From Microbacterium sp. zg-B185 (GTDB lineage: Bacteria; Actinomycetota; Actinomycetes; Actinomycetales; Microbacteriaceae): a stretch of 64,000 nt of DNA. The notes under the pieces are model-generated. The model did no database searches. It saw only the letters and a list, made by a program, of their open reading frames with translations, and was not told the DNA's origin. This document shows positions 1 to 8,439 of the stretch, piece after piece. The stretch spans positions 434,001 to 498,000 of the forward strand of contig NZ_CP126739.1 in the NCBI RefSeq assembly GCF_030246885.1, in the 5' to 3' direction. How positions within the stretch are numbered: the first letter of the stretch is position 1; each line of letters opens with the position of its first letter. The position numbers were made by a program, and so were the translations under genes.

Positions 1-177
1 GGCCGGTGCCGTTCCTCCGGCGATGTGGGAGAAGAGCGGCTGGTAGCGGTGGTGCGCTCGCGGTTCCACCACGACGACATCGTCCACCCCCATCCGCCGG
101 AGCCGACCGGCCACCGACAGCCCGGCGTTGCCGCCGCCGATCACGACGACCTGATGGTGCCGAGGCGCGCTGTGCAT
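1..177 (-). CDS. FAD/NAD(P)-dependent oxidoreductase, N-terminal part
   Basis: Only the first 59 residues lie in the window; the gene continues past base 1. The start reads MHSAPRHHQVVVIGGGNAGL, a beta strand followed by a GxGxxG-type dinucleotide-binding loop (GGGNAG), then VVVVEPR and the HHRYQPLFSHIAGG segment. The pattern YQPLF after the first Rossmann unit is typical of sulfide:quinone reductase and type II NADH dehydrogenase-like flavoproteins, which pass electrons to quinone at the membrane. The substrate cannot be told from this fragment. The ATG at 177 is the first start that keeps the glycine loop near the N-terminus. About 175 bases without a gene separate it from the DUF72 gene. 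Confidence 0.75.
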   Translation of the reverse strand, partial: MHSAPRHHQVVVIGGGNAGLSVAGRLRRMGVDDVVVVEPRAHHRYQPLFSHIAGGTAPA

Positions 178-353
178 GTGTCTTCCGTTCTTCGGTGCCC
201 GCGGTCCGCTGAGCAGACGCTGCCGCACGGTCACCGCACGTGCTCACACCACCCTGCATCCCGGTCAGGGCGACGACGACGGCTTGACCGATCGGCCGTG
301 GCGTGCTTGTCGCGCCACTCGTCCCGCGTCCGTTCCGATGTCTCGGAGACAGG

Positions 354-1079
354 TCACCGCGCCAGGGCCGCGCGCAGTCCCTGGGCATCGCGCACGGCGT
401 TGCCCCCGCCGTCGTTGTTGAAGTATGCGTAGACAGTGTGACCGGCGGCCTCCCACTCCCGGATGCGGTCGGCCCACCATGCCACCTCGTCACCCGAGTA
501 GGAGCCCGCGTACAGGTGCGCGGTGTCCGGACCGTGCAGGCGGACGTACACGAGCGGCGCGGTCGCGCGCAGGATGCAGGGCAGGCCGGCGCCGCTCATC
601 ACGCAGTACGCCGCGCCGCGGCGCTCGAGCAGTGCGAAGACGGCCTCGTCGTTCCAGGACGGATGCCGCAGCTCGACCGCCGGGCGCATCCATTCGGGCA
701 CGCGCGCCAGGAACCAGTCCAGGCGGTCATCGTCGCGCTCCAACGTCGGGGGCAGCTGCACGAGCAGCGGGCCACGGCGTCCGGCGAGCTCATGCAGCCC
801 CGTGCTCATCCGTTCCAGCCACTGCTCGGGCTGGAACAGGCGGCGGGCGTGCGTCAGGCCGCGCGGCGCCTTCACGGTCAGCTCGAATCCCTGCGGCAGA
901 CGTCCGCGCCACGAGGCGAAGGTCTTCTGAGGCGGCCAACGGTAGAAGCTCGCGTTCAGCTCGACCGTGTCGAACGCGCGGATGTAGTGGGAGAGACGGT
1001 CGCGGGGCGGAAGGCGGGGCGGGTACAGCACACCCTCCCAGTGGTCATAGCTCCAGCCGGAGGTGCCCACCCTGGCCAT
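354..1079 (-). CDS. DUF72 (YecE-like) family protein
   Basis: A 241-residue protein of normal length for the DUF72 family, a TIM-barrel-like fold of unknown biochemical role. It opens with VGTSGWSYDHWEG, the usual first strand of the family, followed by FDTVELNASFYRWP (residues about 36-49) and VKAPRGLTH, both conserved family blocks. A later segment ending in YAYFNNDGGGNAV is the family's C-terminal signature. No signal peptide or membrane segment is visible, so it should be cytoplasmic. It sits just downstream of the GNAT gene on the same strand (9 bases apart) and may be co-transcribed with it. The family assignment is firm; the function is not known. Confidence 0.9.
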   Translation of the reverse strand: MARVGTSGWSYDHWEGVLYPPRLPPRDRLSHYIRAFDTVELNASFYRWPPQKTFASWRGRLPQGFELTVKAPRGLTHARRLFQPEQWLERMSTGLHELAGRRGPLLVQLPPTLERDDDRLDWFLARVPEWMRPAVELRHPSWNDEAVFALLERRGAAYCVMSGAGLPCILRATAPLVYVRLHGPDTAHLYAGSYSGDEVAWWADRIREWEAAGHTVYAYFNNDGGGNAVRDAQGLRAALAR

Positions 1080-1088
1080 GGGACCCCC

Positions 1089-1586
1089 TCAGCGTGCGCG
1101 AAGCGACTTCCTCATGAACACCTGAGCCGTGCCGTCGCCTTCGTCCACCCGCTCGGTCTGCACGTATCCGCAGCTCTCATAGAGGCGGATGTTCGCTTCG
1201 CTCAGACTCCCGGTGAACAGCTCGGCTTCGGCGGCCGAGGAATGCTCCTCGGCCGCCTGGAGGAGCCGTCGGCCGATGCCCGCCCCCTGCATGTCGGGAG
1301 CGATCGCGATGCGCCCGATCAGGAGCACCCCGTCCGCCTCACGCGTCCGGATCGCGCCGACCATGCGGCCGCCGACGCGAGCGACCCAGCCGTCGGCGTC
1401 CTGCAACTCCGCCGCGAGCTCCTCGAGGGTCTGCACCAGGGGCGGCATATCCGGATCGCCGTAGATGAGCGCCTCGGAGACGAACGCGGCGCGCTGGATC
1501 GTGAGCACTTCGCCGGCGTCAGCAGGACCGATCGGAGCCAGCACGACGTCCTCGGCCGTCTCTGCTCCGCGGGATTGCGGGGTCAC
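1089..1586 (-). CDS. GNAT family N-acetyltransferase
   Basis: A 165-residue GCN5-related acetyltransferase. The acetyl-CoA binding motif A is visible as IGRIAIAPDMQGAGIGRRLL (about residues 90-110): beta strand, then QGAGIG, the Q/RxxGxG/A loop, then a helix. The C-terminal NIRLYESCGYVQTER is the usual last strand-helix of the fold, with the conserved Tyr. The acceptor substrate cannot be predicted. It starts with GTG at 1586, overlapping the TGA of the upstream small acidic gene (GTGA), so the two are translationally coupled. DUF72 follows 9 bases downstream. Confidence 0.9.
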   Translation of the reverse strand: MTPQSRGAETAEDVVLAPIGPADAGEVLTIQRAAFVSEALIYGDPDMPPLVQTLEELAAELQDADGWVARVGGRMVGAIRTREADGVLLIGRIAIAPDMQGAGIGRRLLQAAEEHSSAAEAELFTGSLSEANIRLYESCGYVQTERVDEGDGTAQVFMRKSLRAR

Positions 1587-1753
1587 TTCTGCTGGGCGTC
1601 ACGGTCCCCGCCGGCGGCGACGGCATCGGCCGCGGCGCTGTCGACGAGGTCGTCATTGACGTCGGGATCGAGAGCCTTCTCGCCGTCCACCTCGGTCGTC
1701 GGGGCGGCCGGGTCGCCGTCGGGAAGGTGCAGTTCGGGCGTGACGTTGGACAT
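1583..1753 (-). CDS. Small acidic protein, unknown function
   Basis: A 56-residue reading frame starting MSNVTPELHLPDG and ending GGDRDAQQK. It is rich in Asp, Glu and Ala with no hydrophobic core, so it is probably disordered. An AAGG-containing ribosome site lies just before the ATG at 1753, and its TGA overlaps the GTG of the GNAT gene, which supports real translation. Similar small acidic proteins are common in Microbacteriaceae, but I recognise no family. No function is claimed. Confidence 0.6.
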   Translation of the reverse strand: MSNVTPELHLPDGDPAAPTTEVDGEKALDPDVNDDLVDSAAADAVAAGGDRDAQQK

Positions 1754-1921
1754 GTCGAATCCTTCCGTTCAGGATGCCACTGTAAGCGCGCGTGGGACGG
1801 AGGTGGACGGGCTTGACCGCGCGCGGCTCGCCCGCTATCGGTCGGGGTGCGGCGCGCCCGCCCCGGCGACGCCCACGACGGCGGGGCTTGTCAAGCTCTG
1901 TCGGCGCCGGCGCCGGACACG

Positions 1922-1927
1922 TAGCCT
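1922..1927 (+). promoter_or_regulatory. Leaderless-type -10 element (TAGCCT)
   Basis: TAGCCT lies 6 bases before the ATG of the histidine phosphatase gene, with no Shine-Dalgarno sequence between. This is the layout expected for a leaderless actinobacterial mRNA that starts at or next to the ATG. A TTGTCAAG sequence lies about 28 bases further upstream (1888-1895). Confidence 0.5.
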
Positions 1928-1933
1928 GACGCG

Positions 1934-2659
1934 ATGGCAGTGACTGAACTGTGGTTGGTGCGGCACGGTGAGAGCATCGCGAACGCCGCCGCGTCCCGAG
2001 CGGAGCGCGAAGGACTGGAGGTGGTCCCGATCGACATCCGAGACGCCGACGTTCCGCTCTCCCGCACCGGCGAGGATCAGGCCGAGGCGTTGCGCGCGTG
2101 GATCGGCGAACACCGCTCCGCGCTGGACGCGTTCTGGGTGTCCCCGTACGTCCGCGCGCGCGAGACCCTCGCCATCGCATTGGCGGGCAGTCCGGCCGGT
2201 GCCGTCATCGCGGTGGACGAGCGTCTCCGCGACCGTGAACTGGGCATCCTCGACCTGCTCACCACCCGCGGCGTGGCCATGCGGCATCCCGAAGAGGCCG
2301 AGCGGCGCCGACGCCTGGGCAAGTTCTATCACCGGCCGCCGGGCGGGGAATCGTGGGCGGACGTGGCGCTCCGGCTGCGCTCCTTTCTCGGCGACGCGCT
2401 CCTGAGCCCTGCCCAGAGCGCTCTGATCGTCGCGCACGACGCTGTCGTCATGCTCCTGCTGTATCTCCTGCTGCCGCTGGAGGAGAGAGATCTGCTCGAG
2501 TTCGCGGCGGCGCACACCGTCTTGAACGCCTCCGTCACCCACCTGGTCCGCGTGGAATCGGGATGGCAGCTGGTGGAGTTCTCGACGGTGGATCACCTGA
2601 CCCGCGAAGGCGCAGCGGTCACCGAGCACCCCGGGAGCCCCGATGTCCAGCCCGAGTGA
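1934..2659 (+). CDS. Histidine phosphatase (phosphoglycerate mutase-like) family protein
   Basis: A 241-residue member of the histidine phosphatase superfamily, which hydrolyses or transfers phosphate through a phospho-histidine. The catalytic RHGES motif is at residues 10-14 (WLVRHGESIAN) and the second catalytic histidine is in VAHDAVVMLLLYLLL near residue 170. The sequence RDRELGILD carries the conserved acidic residue region. The insertion around residues 95-135 is longer than in cofactor-dependent mutases, so this is more likely a broad phosphatase than a glycolytic mutase. It overlaps the start of nnrD by 17 bases, so the two form an operon. Translation probably begins on a leaderless mRNA. 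Confidence 0.88.
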   Translation: MAVTELWLVRHGESIANAAASRAEREGLEVVPIDIRDADVPLSRTGEDQAEALRAWIGEHRSALDAFWVSPYVRARETLAIALAGSPAGAVIAVDERLRDRELGILDLLTTRGVAMRHPEEAERRRRLGKFYHRPPGGESWADVALRLRSFLGDALLSPAQSALIVAHDAVVMLLLYLLLPLEERDLLEFAAAHTVLNASVTHLVRVESGWQLVEFSTVDHLTREGAAVTEHPGSPDVQPE

Positions 2660-3485
2660 GCTCGTCACGGCGGAGCTTCTTCGCCAGTGGGGGCTGCCCG
2701 CCCCGGGGGATTCGAAGAAGACCCGCGGTCGGGTGATGGTCGTGGGCGGTTCCCGCCGCTCGCCGGGGGCGGTCGTGCTCGCCGGCGAGGCGGCACTGCG
2801 GGTCGGTGCTGGACGTCTGGGGCTCGTGGTCCCGGCATCCGTGGAGGGTCAGCTCGGCGTGGTCATTCCCGAAGCGGCAGTCCTCTCCCTCCCGCAGCAT
2901 GCCTCCGATCCGATCGCGGAGCCGGCCCACGGTGAGCTGGAAGCGGCGGATGCGGTGCTGCTGGGTCCGGGGTTCGACAACGGCGACGAGACGAAGGCGA
3001 CGCTGCTCGCCGTCGGCGACGTCGGTGTCCGGTGTCTGGTCCTGGATGCGTATGCCCTCGGAGTCTTGGCCGACGTTCCCCGCGAACGGCTGCCCCGCGA
3101 TCTGATCCTCAACCCGAACCAGGAAGAGGCGGAGCTCCTGCTCGGGCGGGAGTTGGGAGAGGACCGCGAATCCGACCTCCGGGAGATCGCGCGTCGCTTC
3201 GACGCAGTCGTCAACTGCTACGGCGTCATCGCCGACCCCCACGGTGCCACCTGGCAGGTTCCGGCCGGAGGCCCGGGCCTCGGGACCTCCGGCAGCGGCG
3301 ACGTGCTGGCGGGCGCGATCACCGGTTTCGCGGCGCGCGGCGTCGACCCGTCACGCGCCGCGGTGTGGGGCAGTTGGGTGCACGCCCGAGCCGGCGATGC
3401 GCTCACCGAGCGCCTCGGCATCGGGTTCCTCGCTCGCGACCTTCCCGCTGCGCTCACCGCGTCGCTGAACGAGGTCACCGCCTGA
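2643..3485 (+). CDS. nnrD: ADP-dependent NAD(P)H-hydrate dehydratase
   Basis: A 280-residue stand-alone C-terminal half of the YjeF family. It repairs damaged hydrated NADH and NADPH using ADP. The ribokinase-like fold shows RVMVVGGSRRSPGAVVLAGEAALRVGAG at the N-terminus (read in parts), DAVLLGPGFD in the middle, ILNPNQEEAELLL, and the diagnostic GTSGSGDVLAGAITGF anion-hole block near residue 215, with the catalytic Asp in SGD. The epimerase half (YjeF N-domain) is not fused and not nearby in this window. Its start lies inside the end of the phosphatase gene, indicating translational coupling. No secretion signal is seen. Confidence 0.92.
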   Translation: MSSPSELVTAELLRQWGLPAPGDSKKTRGRVMVVGGSRRSPGAVVLAGEAALRVGAGRLGLVVPASVEGQLGVVIPEAAVLSLPQHASDPIAEPAHGELEAADAVLLGPGFDNGDETKATLLAVGDVGVRCLVLDAYALGVLADVPRERLPRDLILNPNQEEAELLLGRELGEDRESDLREIARRFDAVVNCYGVIADPHGATWQVPAGGPGLGTSGSGDVLAGAITGFAARGVDPSRAAVWGSWVHARAGDALTERLGIGFLARDLPAALTASLNEVTA

Positions 3486-3583
3486 GGAGCCTGCCGGTCG
3501 CATGGTGAGCGCGTTGTCAAGCCCCATTCCGTCGCCGTGTCGCCCGGCGGAGAATGGACACGTTCGACACGAGGGGGTGAGCG

Positions 3584-3733
3584 ATGAACAGCGAGAAGGT
3601 GCGGGTTGACATCGACGACGATCTCCGCGCCGACGTGTACGTCCTCGACGAAGATCTCCGCGACGATGCGGACGCGTTCGAGGACGCGCTGCTGGCCGAG
3701 ATGAGGCAGAGGGGCGCGATCGAGGTCTGGTGA
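3584..3733 (+). CDS. Small acidic protein, unknown function
   Basis: A 49-residue reading frame, MNSEKVRVDIDDDLR to RQRGAIEVW, with a GAGGGGG ribosome site a few bases before the ATG. Nearly a third of the residues are Asp or Glu. The last part is predicted helical (AFEDALLAEMRQRG). It ends 2 bases before the stop of the convergent GH13 gene. A TTGTCAAGCCCC sequence lies about 70 bases upstream and may be part of its promoter. I recognise no family. Confidence 0.55.
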   Translation: MNSEKVRVDIDDDLRADVYVLDEDLRDDADAFEDALLAEMRQRGAIEVW

Positions 3734-3735
3734 GC

Positions 3736-5397
3736 TCAGCCGATCCGGGTGTCCCCGGGCGGCGAAACGCGCAGCCAGCGATGCCCGAACGGCGCGAGCT
3801 CGATTTCGACCTGCCCGCGTGGCCCGACCTCCATCCGGGTCGGGCCACCCAGATCGATGAGGGCAGTGCCATCCTGCACTGTCCCCAGTCGGACGCGCAG
3901 ACGGACCGGCACCTCGGTGAAATTGTGCAGCGCCACCATCCGACCGACGGGGGAGTTCACCGCGTGCGCGAGGACACCCTCGCCATCGTGGTCGAGGATC
4001 TCCAGATCCCCCCACCCGATCTCGGGGGAGACCCGGTAACGGCTGATCAGGTGGCGGATGAACTGCAGCAGTGATCCGTCGTCGTTGCGCTGCTGTTGCA
4101 CGTTGATGTGTGCCGGGGCATAGCCGTCGCCCGGGATCGGTGCGACGAGGCGTCCTCGCGCCGCGTGGGAGAACCCTCCGTTCTTGCCGTCCGTCCATTG
4201 CATCGGGGTGCGCACCGATCCGCGTCCCGGGATCTCGATGTTCTCGCCCATACCGATCTCTTCGCCGTAGAAGAGCACCGGGGTCCCCGGCATCGAGAAG
4301 AGCAGACTGTAGACCATGCGTATCCGGCGTGGATCGCCGCCGAGCATCGGCGGCAGCCGGCGGGTGATCCCGCGCCCGTACACCCGCTGAGTCTCGTCCG
4401 GTGCGAAGGCGGCGAAGACCTCCTCGCGCTCGGCGTCGCTCAGCTTGTCCAGCGTCAGCTCGTCGTGGTTGCGCACGAAGTTCGCCCAGGCGGCACCCGA
4501 GGGCACCGGCGGGCGCGCGCTGAGTGCGGCGATCAGCGGCGCAGGATCGCATCGGGCGAGCGAGAGATATAGCGCCTGCATGGAGACGAAATCGAACTGC
4601 AGATCCAGTTCACCGCCTCGCTCGCCGCCGAAGAACTGCAGCTGCTCGTCGAAGGGGAGGTTTACCTCGCCGAGCAGGGCCGCATGGCCGGCGCGTCGCT
4701 GCAGGAATCGCTTCAGGTCCCGCAGCAGCTCGTGCGGATCGCCCAGGTCGACGCCGTGGGGCGGCGCGATCAAGAACGGGACGGCGTCGATGCGGAAGCC
4801 GCTGACGCCGAGCGCGAGCCAGAACCCGATCGTCTTGGCGATCTCGTCGCGGACTCGTGGATTGGCGATGTTGAGGTCGGGCTGATGCCTGTAGAAGACG
4901 TGCTGGAAGTACTGCCCGCTGCGTTCGTCCAGCTCCCACACGCTGGACTCCTCGCCGGGGAAGACCGTGGGCTGCTGGTGCGTGGGAGGCTCGTCGCGCC
5001 ACACGTAGAAGTCGCGATACGGCGAGGATCTGCTGCGCCGCGCGGAGACGAACCACGGATGCTTGTCTGAGGTGTGATTCACGACCAGATCGACGATCAC
5101 GCGCATGCCGCGGTCGTGCGCGGTGCGGATCACTTCGACGAAGTCGCCGTGGTTGCCCAGGCGCGGATCGATGCCGTAGAAGTCGCTGATGTCGTATCCG
5201 TCGTCCCGATCCGGCGACGGGTAGAACGGCATCAGCCAGAGGCAGGTGATTCCCAGATCCGCCAGATAGTCGATGCGCTGGGCGAGTCCCGCGAAATCGC
5301 CGATCCCATCGCCGTTGGCGTCCATGTACGTCTCGACGTCGAGGCAGTAGATGACGGCGGTCTTCCACCACAGGTCGCTGGTGTCGGTGATCCTCAC
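3736..5397 (-). CDS. GH13 alpha-amylase family enzyme, trehalose-synthase-like
   Basis: A 553-residue glycoside hydrolase family 13 protein resembling maltose alpha-D-glucosyltransferase (trehalose synthase, TreS). The N-terminus has VETYMDANGDGIGDF, a TreS-like block, then DLVVNHTSDKHPWF. The catalytic nucleophile is the Asp in GFRIDAVPF, the acid/base is the Glu in LLGEVN, and the third catalytic Asp is in FVRNHDE. GTPVLFYGEEIGMGEN follows, then a C-terminal beta domain. The GTG at 5397 overlaps the stop of the upstream LLM gene (GTGA), so the pair is coupled. It could make trehalose or act on another small alpha-glucoside; the exact product is inferred only. No signal peptide. Confidence 0.85.
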   Translation of the reverse strand: MRITDTSDLWWKTAVIYCLDVETYMDANGDGIGDFAGLAQRIDYLADLGITCLWLMPFYPSPDRDDGYDISDFYGIDPRLGNHGDFVEVIRTAHDRGMRVIVDLVVNHTSDKHPWFVSARRSRSSPYRDFYVWRDEPPTHQQPTVFPGEESSVWELDERSGQYFQHVFYRHQPDLNIANPRVRDEIAKTIGFWLALGVSGFRIDAVPFLIAPPHGVDLGDPHELLRDLKRFLQRRAGHAALLGEVNLPFDEQLQFFGGERGGELDLQFDFVSMQALYLSLARCDPAPLIAALSARPPVPSGAAWANFVRNHDELTLDKLSDAEREEVFAAFAPDETQRVYGRGITRRLPPMLGGDPRRIRMVYSLLFSMPGTPVLFYGEEIGMGENIEIPGRGSVRTPMQWTDGKNGGFSHAARGRLVAPIPGDGYAPAHINVQQQRNDDGSLLQFIRHLISRYRVSPEIGWGDLEILDHDGEGVLAHAVNSPVGRMVALHNFTEVPVRLRVRLGTVQDGTALIDLGGPTRMEVGPRGQVEIELAPFGHRWLRVSPPGDTRIG

Positions 5398-6356
5398 ATC
5401 GCCCTCCGCAGCGCGGGGAGCAGATCGCGTTCCGCTCGCTCCAGGAAGGCATCCTGATCCTTGCTGATGCCGTGGACGAAGACCCGGTCGAACCCCAGCG
5501 CGACCAGACTGGCGACCCGGTCTGCCAGTTCGATCGGGTCGGCGCAGATGAGGGCGCCGTTCCGCAGTTGGTCGTCGGTGGGCTCGCCGGCCAGTTTGTC
5601 GAAGTGCTCGGGCTGCTCGATGTCCCAGAGCGACTCGGTGATCGCCGAATGGCGCCACTGCTCCCGAGCAACACGCAGCGCCGCTTCCTCCGTGTCTTCC
5701 AGTGAGACATGCACCTGCAGCACGCGGGGACCGGTTCCGCCCGCGTCGGCATAGGCCCGCAGCACGTCGGTCAGCTTCTCGGGCGGCTGGGCCACGGTCG
5801 CCAGTCCGTCCGCCCACCGGGCCAGCCACCCGGCAGTCTCGGCGGTGACCGCCGCACCCAGCAGGGGCGGCGGTTCGGCGGGCAGACTCCAGACGCGAGC
5901 GCGGTCCACCGTGATTTCGCTGGTGTGCGAGACCTCACGCCCGGCCAGCAGCTCGCGGATCACCCCGACCGAGGCCTCCAGTCGCGCGTTGCGCCGTTCC
6001 TTCGACGGCCAGGGGTCGCCGGTGACGTGTTCATTGACGGCCTCGCCGCTGCCCAGCGCCGCCCAGAATCTGCCGGGGAACATCTCCTCGACGGTGGCGA
6101 TGGCCTGCGCGCTGATAACCGGGTGGTAGCGCTGACCGGGCGCCGTGACGACGCCGAGGGAGAACGAGGTCGATGCGAGCGCTGCTCCCAGCCAGCTCCA
6201 GGCGTACCCGGATTCGCCTTGCGCGATCCCCCACGGGGCGAGATGATCCGAGCACATCGCCCCGTCGAAGCCCACCTGCTCGGCGCGGACGACCGCCGCA
6301 AGGAGTCTGCTGGGCGGGACCTGTTCGTGCGAGGCGTGATAGCCGACAAAGACCAT
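5394..6356 (-). CDS. LLM class flavin-dependent oxidoreductase
   Basis: A 320-residue luciferase-like monooxygenase fold (TIM barrel). Visible blocks are GYHASHEQVPPSRLL, GFDGAMCSDHLAPWG, and FWAALGSGEAVNEH, which match the subgroup related to F420-dependent glucose-6-phosphate dehydrogenase; one branch of this subgroup (TIGR03885) is predicted to use a flavin rather than F420. The cofactor cannot be decided here. The gene is translationally coupled to the GH13 enzyme, a pairing I have seen in related genomes, which suggests a joint role in sugar metabolism or osmolyte chemistry. Its substrate is unknown. Confidence 0.85.
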   Translation of the reverse strand: MVFVGYHASHEQVPPSRLLAAVVRAEQVGFDGAMCSDHLAPWGIAQGESGYAWSWLGAALASTSFSLGVVTAPGQRYHPVISAQAIATVEEMFPGRFWAALGSGEAVNEHVTGDPWPSKERRNARLEASVGVIRELLAGREVSHTSEITVDRARVWSLPAEPPPLLGAAVTAETAGWLARWADGLATVAQPPEKLTDVLRAYADAGGTGPRVLQVHVSLEDTEEAALRVAREQWRHSAITESLWDIEQPEHFDKLAGEPTDDQLRNGALICADPIELADRVASLVALGFDRVFVHGISKDQDAFLERAERDLLPALRRAM

Positions 6357-6417
6357 CCCGACAGTCTGGGGCAGGCCCGGGTCATCGCCAAGGCCTTGCC
6401 GCCGGCTGCGAATACCT

Positions 6418-6750
6418 CTAAGAGGCGGAGGACCGGTCGTTGTGCCTGGGGGGCGGGAAATGCGGGATGGGGATGGGCTTGGTTCCGCCGTGCGGCCGGG
6501 ATTGCCACATCTCCAGGCTCGTCAGCACATCGCCCGGTGTCGCGTAGACGATCGGGAGCGGTGTCACGGAAAACCAGGTGACGTGCACCTCGTCGTCGTC
6601 GTCGCTGACGCTGAGGCGGGCCGCCACGCCGGCGCTGGCCGTACCGGACCGGCGATCGTGGATCACCCAGTGCCGCGCATCCACGCGGGCGAGCACGAAG
6701 CGCTGCGGCGCGCCCGCGCCTCCCGCCTGACCGTGCCGTCCCTCGTTCAT
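6418..6750 (-). CDS. Hypothetical protein (110 aa)
   Basis: A 110-residue protein of unknown function. It contains FVLARVDARHWVIHDRRSG, which reads like a short beta-rich domain, then a very acidic stretch DDDDEVHVTWF, and a Pro-rich tail IPIPHFPPPRHN. No membrane segment or signal is seen. Codon use fits the neighbours. A TTGTCAACCCC sequence lies about 100 bases upstream on the same strand. Members of this type are common small proteins in Microbacteriaceae; I know of no assigned role. Confidence 0.55.
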   Translation of the reverse strand: MNEGRHGQAGGAGAPQRFVLARVDARHWVIHDRRSGTASAGVAARLSVSDDDDEVHVTWFSVTPLPIVYATPGDVLTSLEMWQSRPHGGTKPIPIPHFPPPRHNDRSSAS

Positions 6751-6923
6751 CGCCTCGGTCTCCGTTCCGCCTGCGGACGCTGCCGTTTAACCGCGACGTG
6801 CGGCAGCTCCGATTCCACTGTGCGCCGGAGGTCGCGGACCGGTGCCGGGGTTGACAAAAGCGCGCACCGGTGATGGCGTCGCGAGGGCTGGACCACGCGA
6901 TGAACGCTGGAACTGCTCGATTC

Positions 6924-7259
6924 TCAGCGATCCAGGTCGACGTGAGCGCTCGAGTCGAGGGGGCCGGTGGAGGGGACGACGACCGAAGGGTGCAACAGGC
7001 TGATGCGGCGATCGAGTTCAGCGACCGCCGCGGCGTTCCCGCGATCGTTCGAGCTGTCCGCTGCCGGCACCGCATACAACTGGCTCGCCGGCCCCAACAG
7101 GAATTCGGCATCCACCAGATTGCCGCCCTCGGCGATGACGGGCACGGCGACCACGTCGGACGACTGGGTGTCTGCGAGCGCTCGTGCATAGCGGAGCACC
7201 GCATCACATACGTCGTTCGGCATGAGCACGGACCTGCCGGTGTAATGCAGCGTCATCAT
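6924..7259 (-). CDS. Hypothetical protein (111 aa)
   Basis: A 111-residue protein starting MMTLHYTGRSVLMPNDVCDA. The middle part (DVVAVPVIAEGGNLVDAEFLLGP, read in pieces) looks like a small alpha/beta domain ending in a stretch rich in Ser and Val. It has no transmembrane helix. Two adjacent ATG codons (7259 and 7256) could both serve as start, and a third in-frame Met is at residue 13. The gene stands alone between non-coding gaps. I recognise no family with a known role; similar proteins occur in related actinobacteria. Confidence 0.6.
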   Translation of the reverse strand: MMTLHYTGRSVLMPNDVCDAVLRYARALADTQSSDVVAVPVIAEGGNLVDAEFLLGPASQLYAVPAADSSNDRGNAAAVAELDRRISLLHPSVVVPSTGPLDSSAHVDLDR

Positions 7260-7348
7260 GAACCCATCATGGGCTACCGCGTCCCCGCACAGTCAGGGGT
7301 TGTGCATTCCGCGCGGGACCCATAGCCTCCGTGCCCACACACCCACGC

Positions 7349-7555
7349 TCAGGCGGTGTCCTGCCCCATCGCGGGCGCGGCGAGCGCCGTGGACTGCAGG
7401 TGCAGCGCCGCCAAGGTCTCGCGCACAGCGCCGATGGGCGCCTCGATCCGCTCGTACTGGTGCGAGAACCCGTTCTCGTCCACGACGACCACCGTGACCA
7501 GTGCGCATCCGCGTCGCGGCAGCAGGGATCCGCTCCGTGCCGCTCGTGCAGCCAT
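7349..7555 (-). CDS. Hypothetical small protein (68 aa)
   Basis: A 68-residue frame with a GGGGGA ribosome-site-like stretch before the ATG at 7555. The likely folded part is TVVVVDENGFSHQYERI followed by a helix (AVRETLAALHLQ). A GTG at 7492 would remove the Arg-rich first 21 residues and is an alternative start. Nothing in the sequence points to a function. The next gene upstream on the same strand is the small membrane protein. Confidence 0.45.
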   Translation of the reverse strand: MAARAARSGSLLPRRGCALVTVVVVDENGFSHQYERIEAPIGAVRETLAALHLQSTALAAPAMGQDTA

Positions 7556-7580
7556 GTCTGTCCCCCGAAGCGAAGGTCGG

Positions 7581-7739
7581 TCAGGACTTGCGTTGGGAGT
7601 GCACGACGAGCCCGAGCGCGAGGGAGACCGCGAGGATGCCGGCGGCGAAGATCAGACCCTGCCACGATTCGGCGTTGAAAGCCGCGCCGAACAGGTAGAA
7701 CCCGCCGAGAAACAGCACCACGTACACCAGGAACAACAT
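7581..7739 (-). CDS. Small two-helix membrane protein (52 aa)
   Basis: A 52-residue protein made of two hydrophobic helices, MLFLVYVVLFLGGFYLFGAA (residues 1-20) and a second at about 29-46, with a short polar loop NAESWQG and a basic tail HSQRKS. It should sit in the cytoplasmic membrane with both ends on the same side. It lies 73 bases downstream of the TetR gene on the same strand and may share its transcript. No family with known function is recognised. Confidence 0.6.
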   Translation of the reverse strand: MLFLVYVVLFLGGFYLFGAAFNAESWQGLIFAAGILAVSLALGLVVHSQRKS

Positions 7740-7812
7740 CGCGCCCTCTATCCTCTTCGCCTCCTTCGATCGTATCGACAGAACCGCCGCGCGGACACCA
7801 GCGCGGCGCGCC

Positions 7813-8421
7813 TCAGGTGAGAAGCTGACCGACCAGCGTGTCGGCGAGCCAGCGTTCGAAGCGATCCGGACTCCAGCCGGCATCCCCCACCAGCCCGCCG
7901 TATACGCCCGTGGCCGCCAAGGCGCGGTAGATGGCTCTCGCATCCGCCGGGGGGAGCGACAACGCGGGCTCCACCGAGTCGATGAACCTGTCCATGACGC
8001 GATTGCGTCCACGCAGTTTCGTGCGCAGCAGCTCGCGGGTCTCGGGGTCCTCGTCCACTGCCGAGTCCAGAATCAGCGCGACATCGAAATCGGTCGAGTA
8101 GAGCGCGGTGATCCAACCCGCCGCTCCGCGCAGGCGTGCGACCGGGTCCGGCTCGTCCAGCACGGCTGCGGCGCGCGGGACGGCGCGCGCCCGCTCCAGC
8201 CACCGCTCGCAGATCAGCGTCAGGATGTGCCGCTTCGCGCCGACCGCGGCGTACACGGTGCGGTTGGCCACACCCGCCGCACGGGCGATGGCCTCCATGC
8301 TCGTCGCGCCATACCCCTGCGATGCGAACAGGGTCTGGGCGGCATCCGCGATCCGCAGCTTCGTCGCCTCGGCCTGCTCCTGGCGGTACGTCGAGCGAGG
8401 GGTCTTGACGGGAGCGACCAT
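7813..8421 (-). CDS. TetR/AcrR family transcriptional regulator
   Basis: A 202-residue repressor. The N-terminal helix-turn-helix is KLRIADAAQTLFASQGY then ATSMEAIARAAGVANRTVY (about residues 22-60), the standard TetR pattern. The C-terminal part (60-200) is the ligand-binding and dimer domain and is not specific. A second in-frame ATG at 8430 would add three residues. It is divergent from the SnoaL-like gene, and the gap holds a 33-base dyad (8440-8472), the likely operator for both genes. The ligand is unknown; the neighbour suggests a small organic molecule processed or bound by the SnoaL-like protein. Confidence 0.88.
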   Translation of the reverse strand: MVAPVKTPRSTYRQEQAEATKLRIADAAQTLFASQGYGATSMEAIARAAGVANRTVYAAVGAKRHILTLICERWLERARAVPRAAAVLDEPDPVARLRGAAGWITALYSTDFDVALILDSAVDEDPETRELLRTKLRGRNRVMDRFIDSVEPALSLPPADARAIYRALAATGVYGGLVGDAGWSPDRFERWLADTLVGQLLT

Positions 8422-8439
8422 GGCCAACATACTATCCAC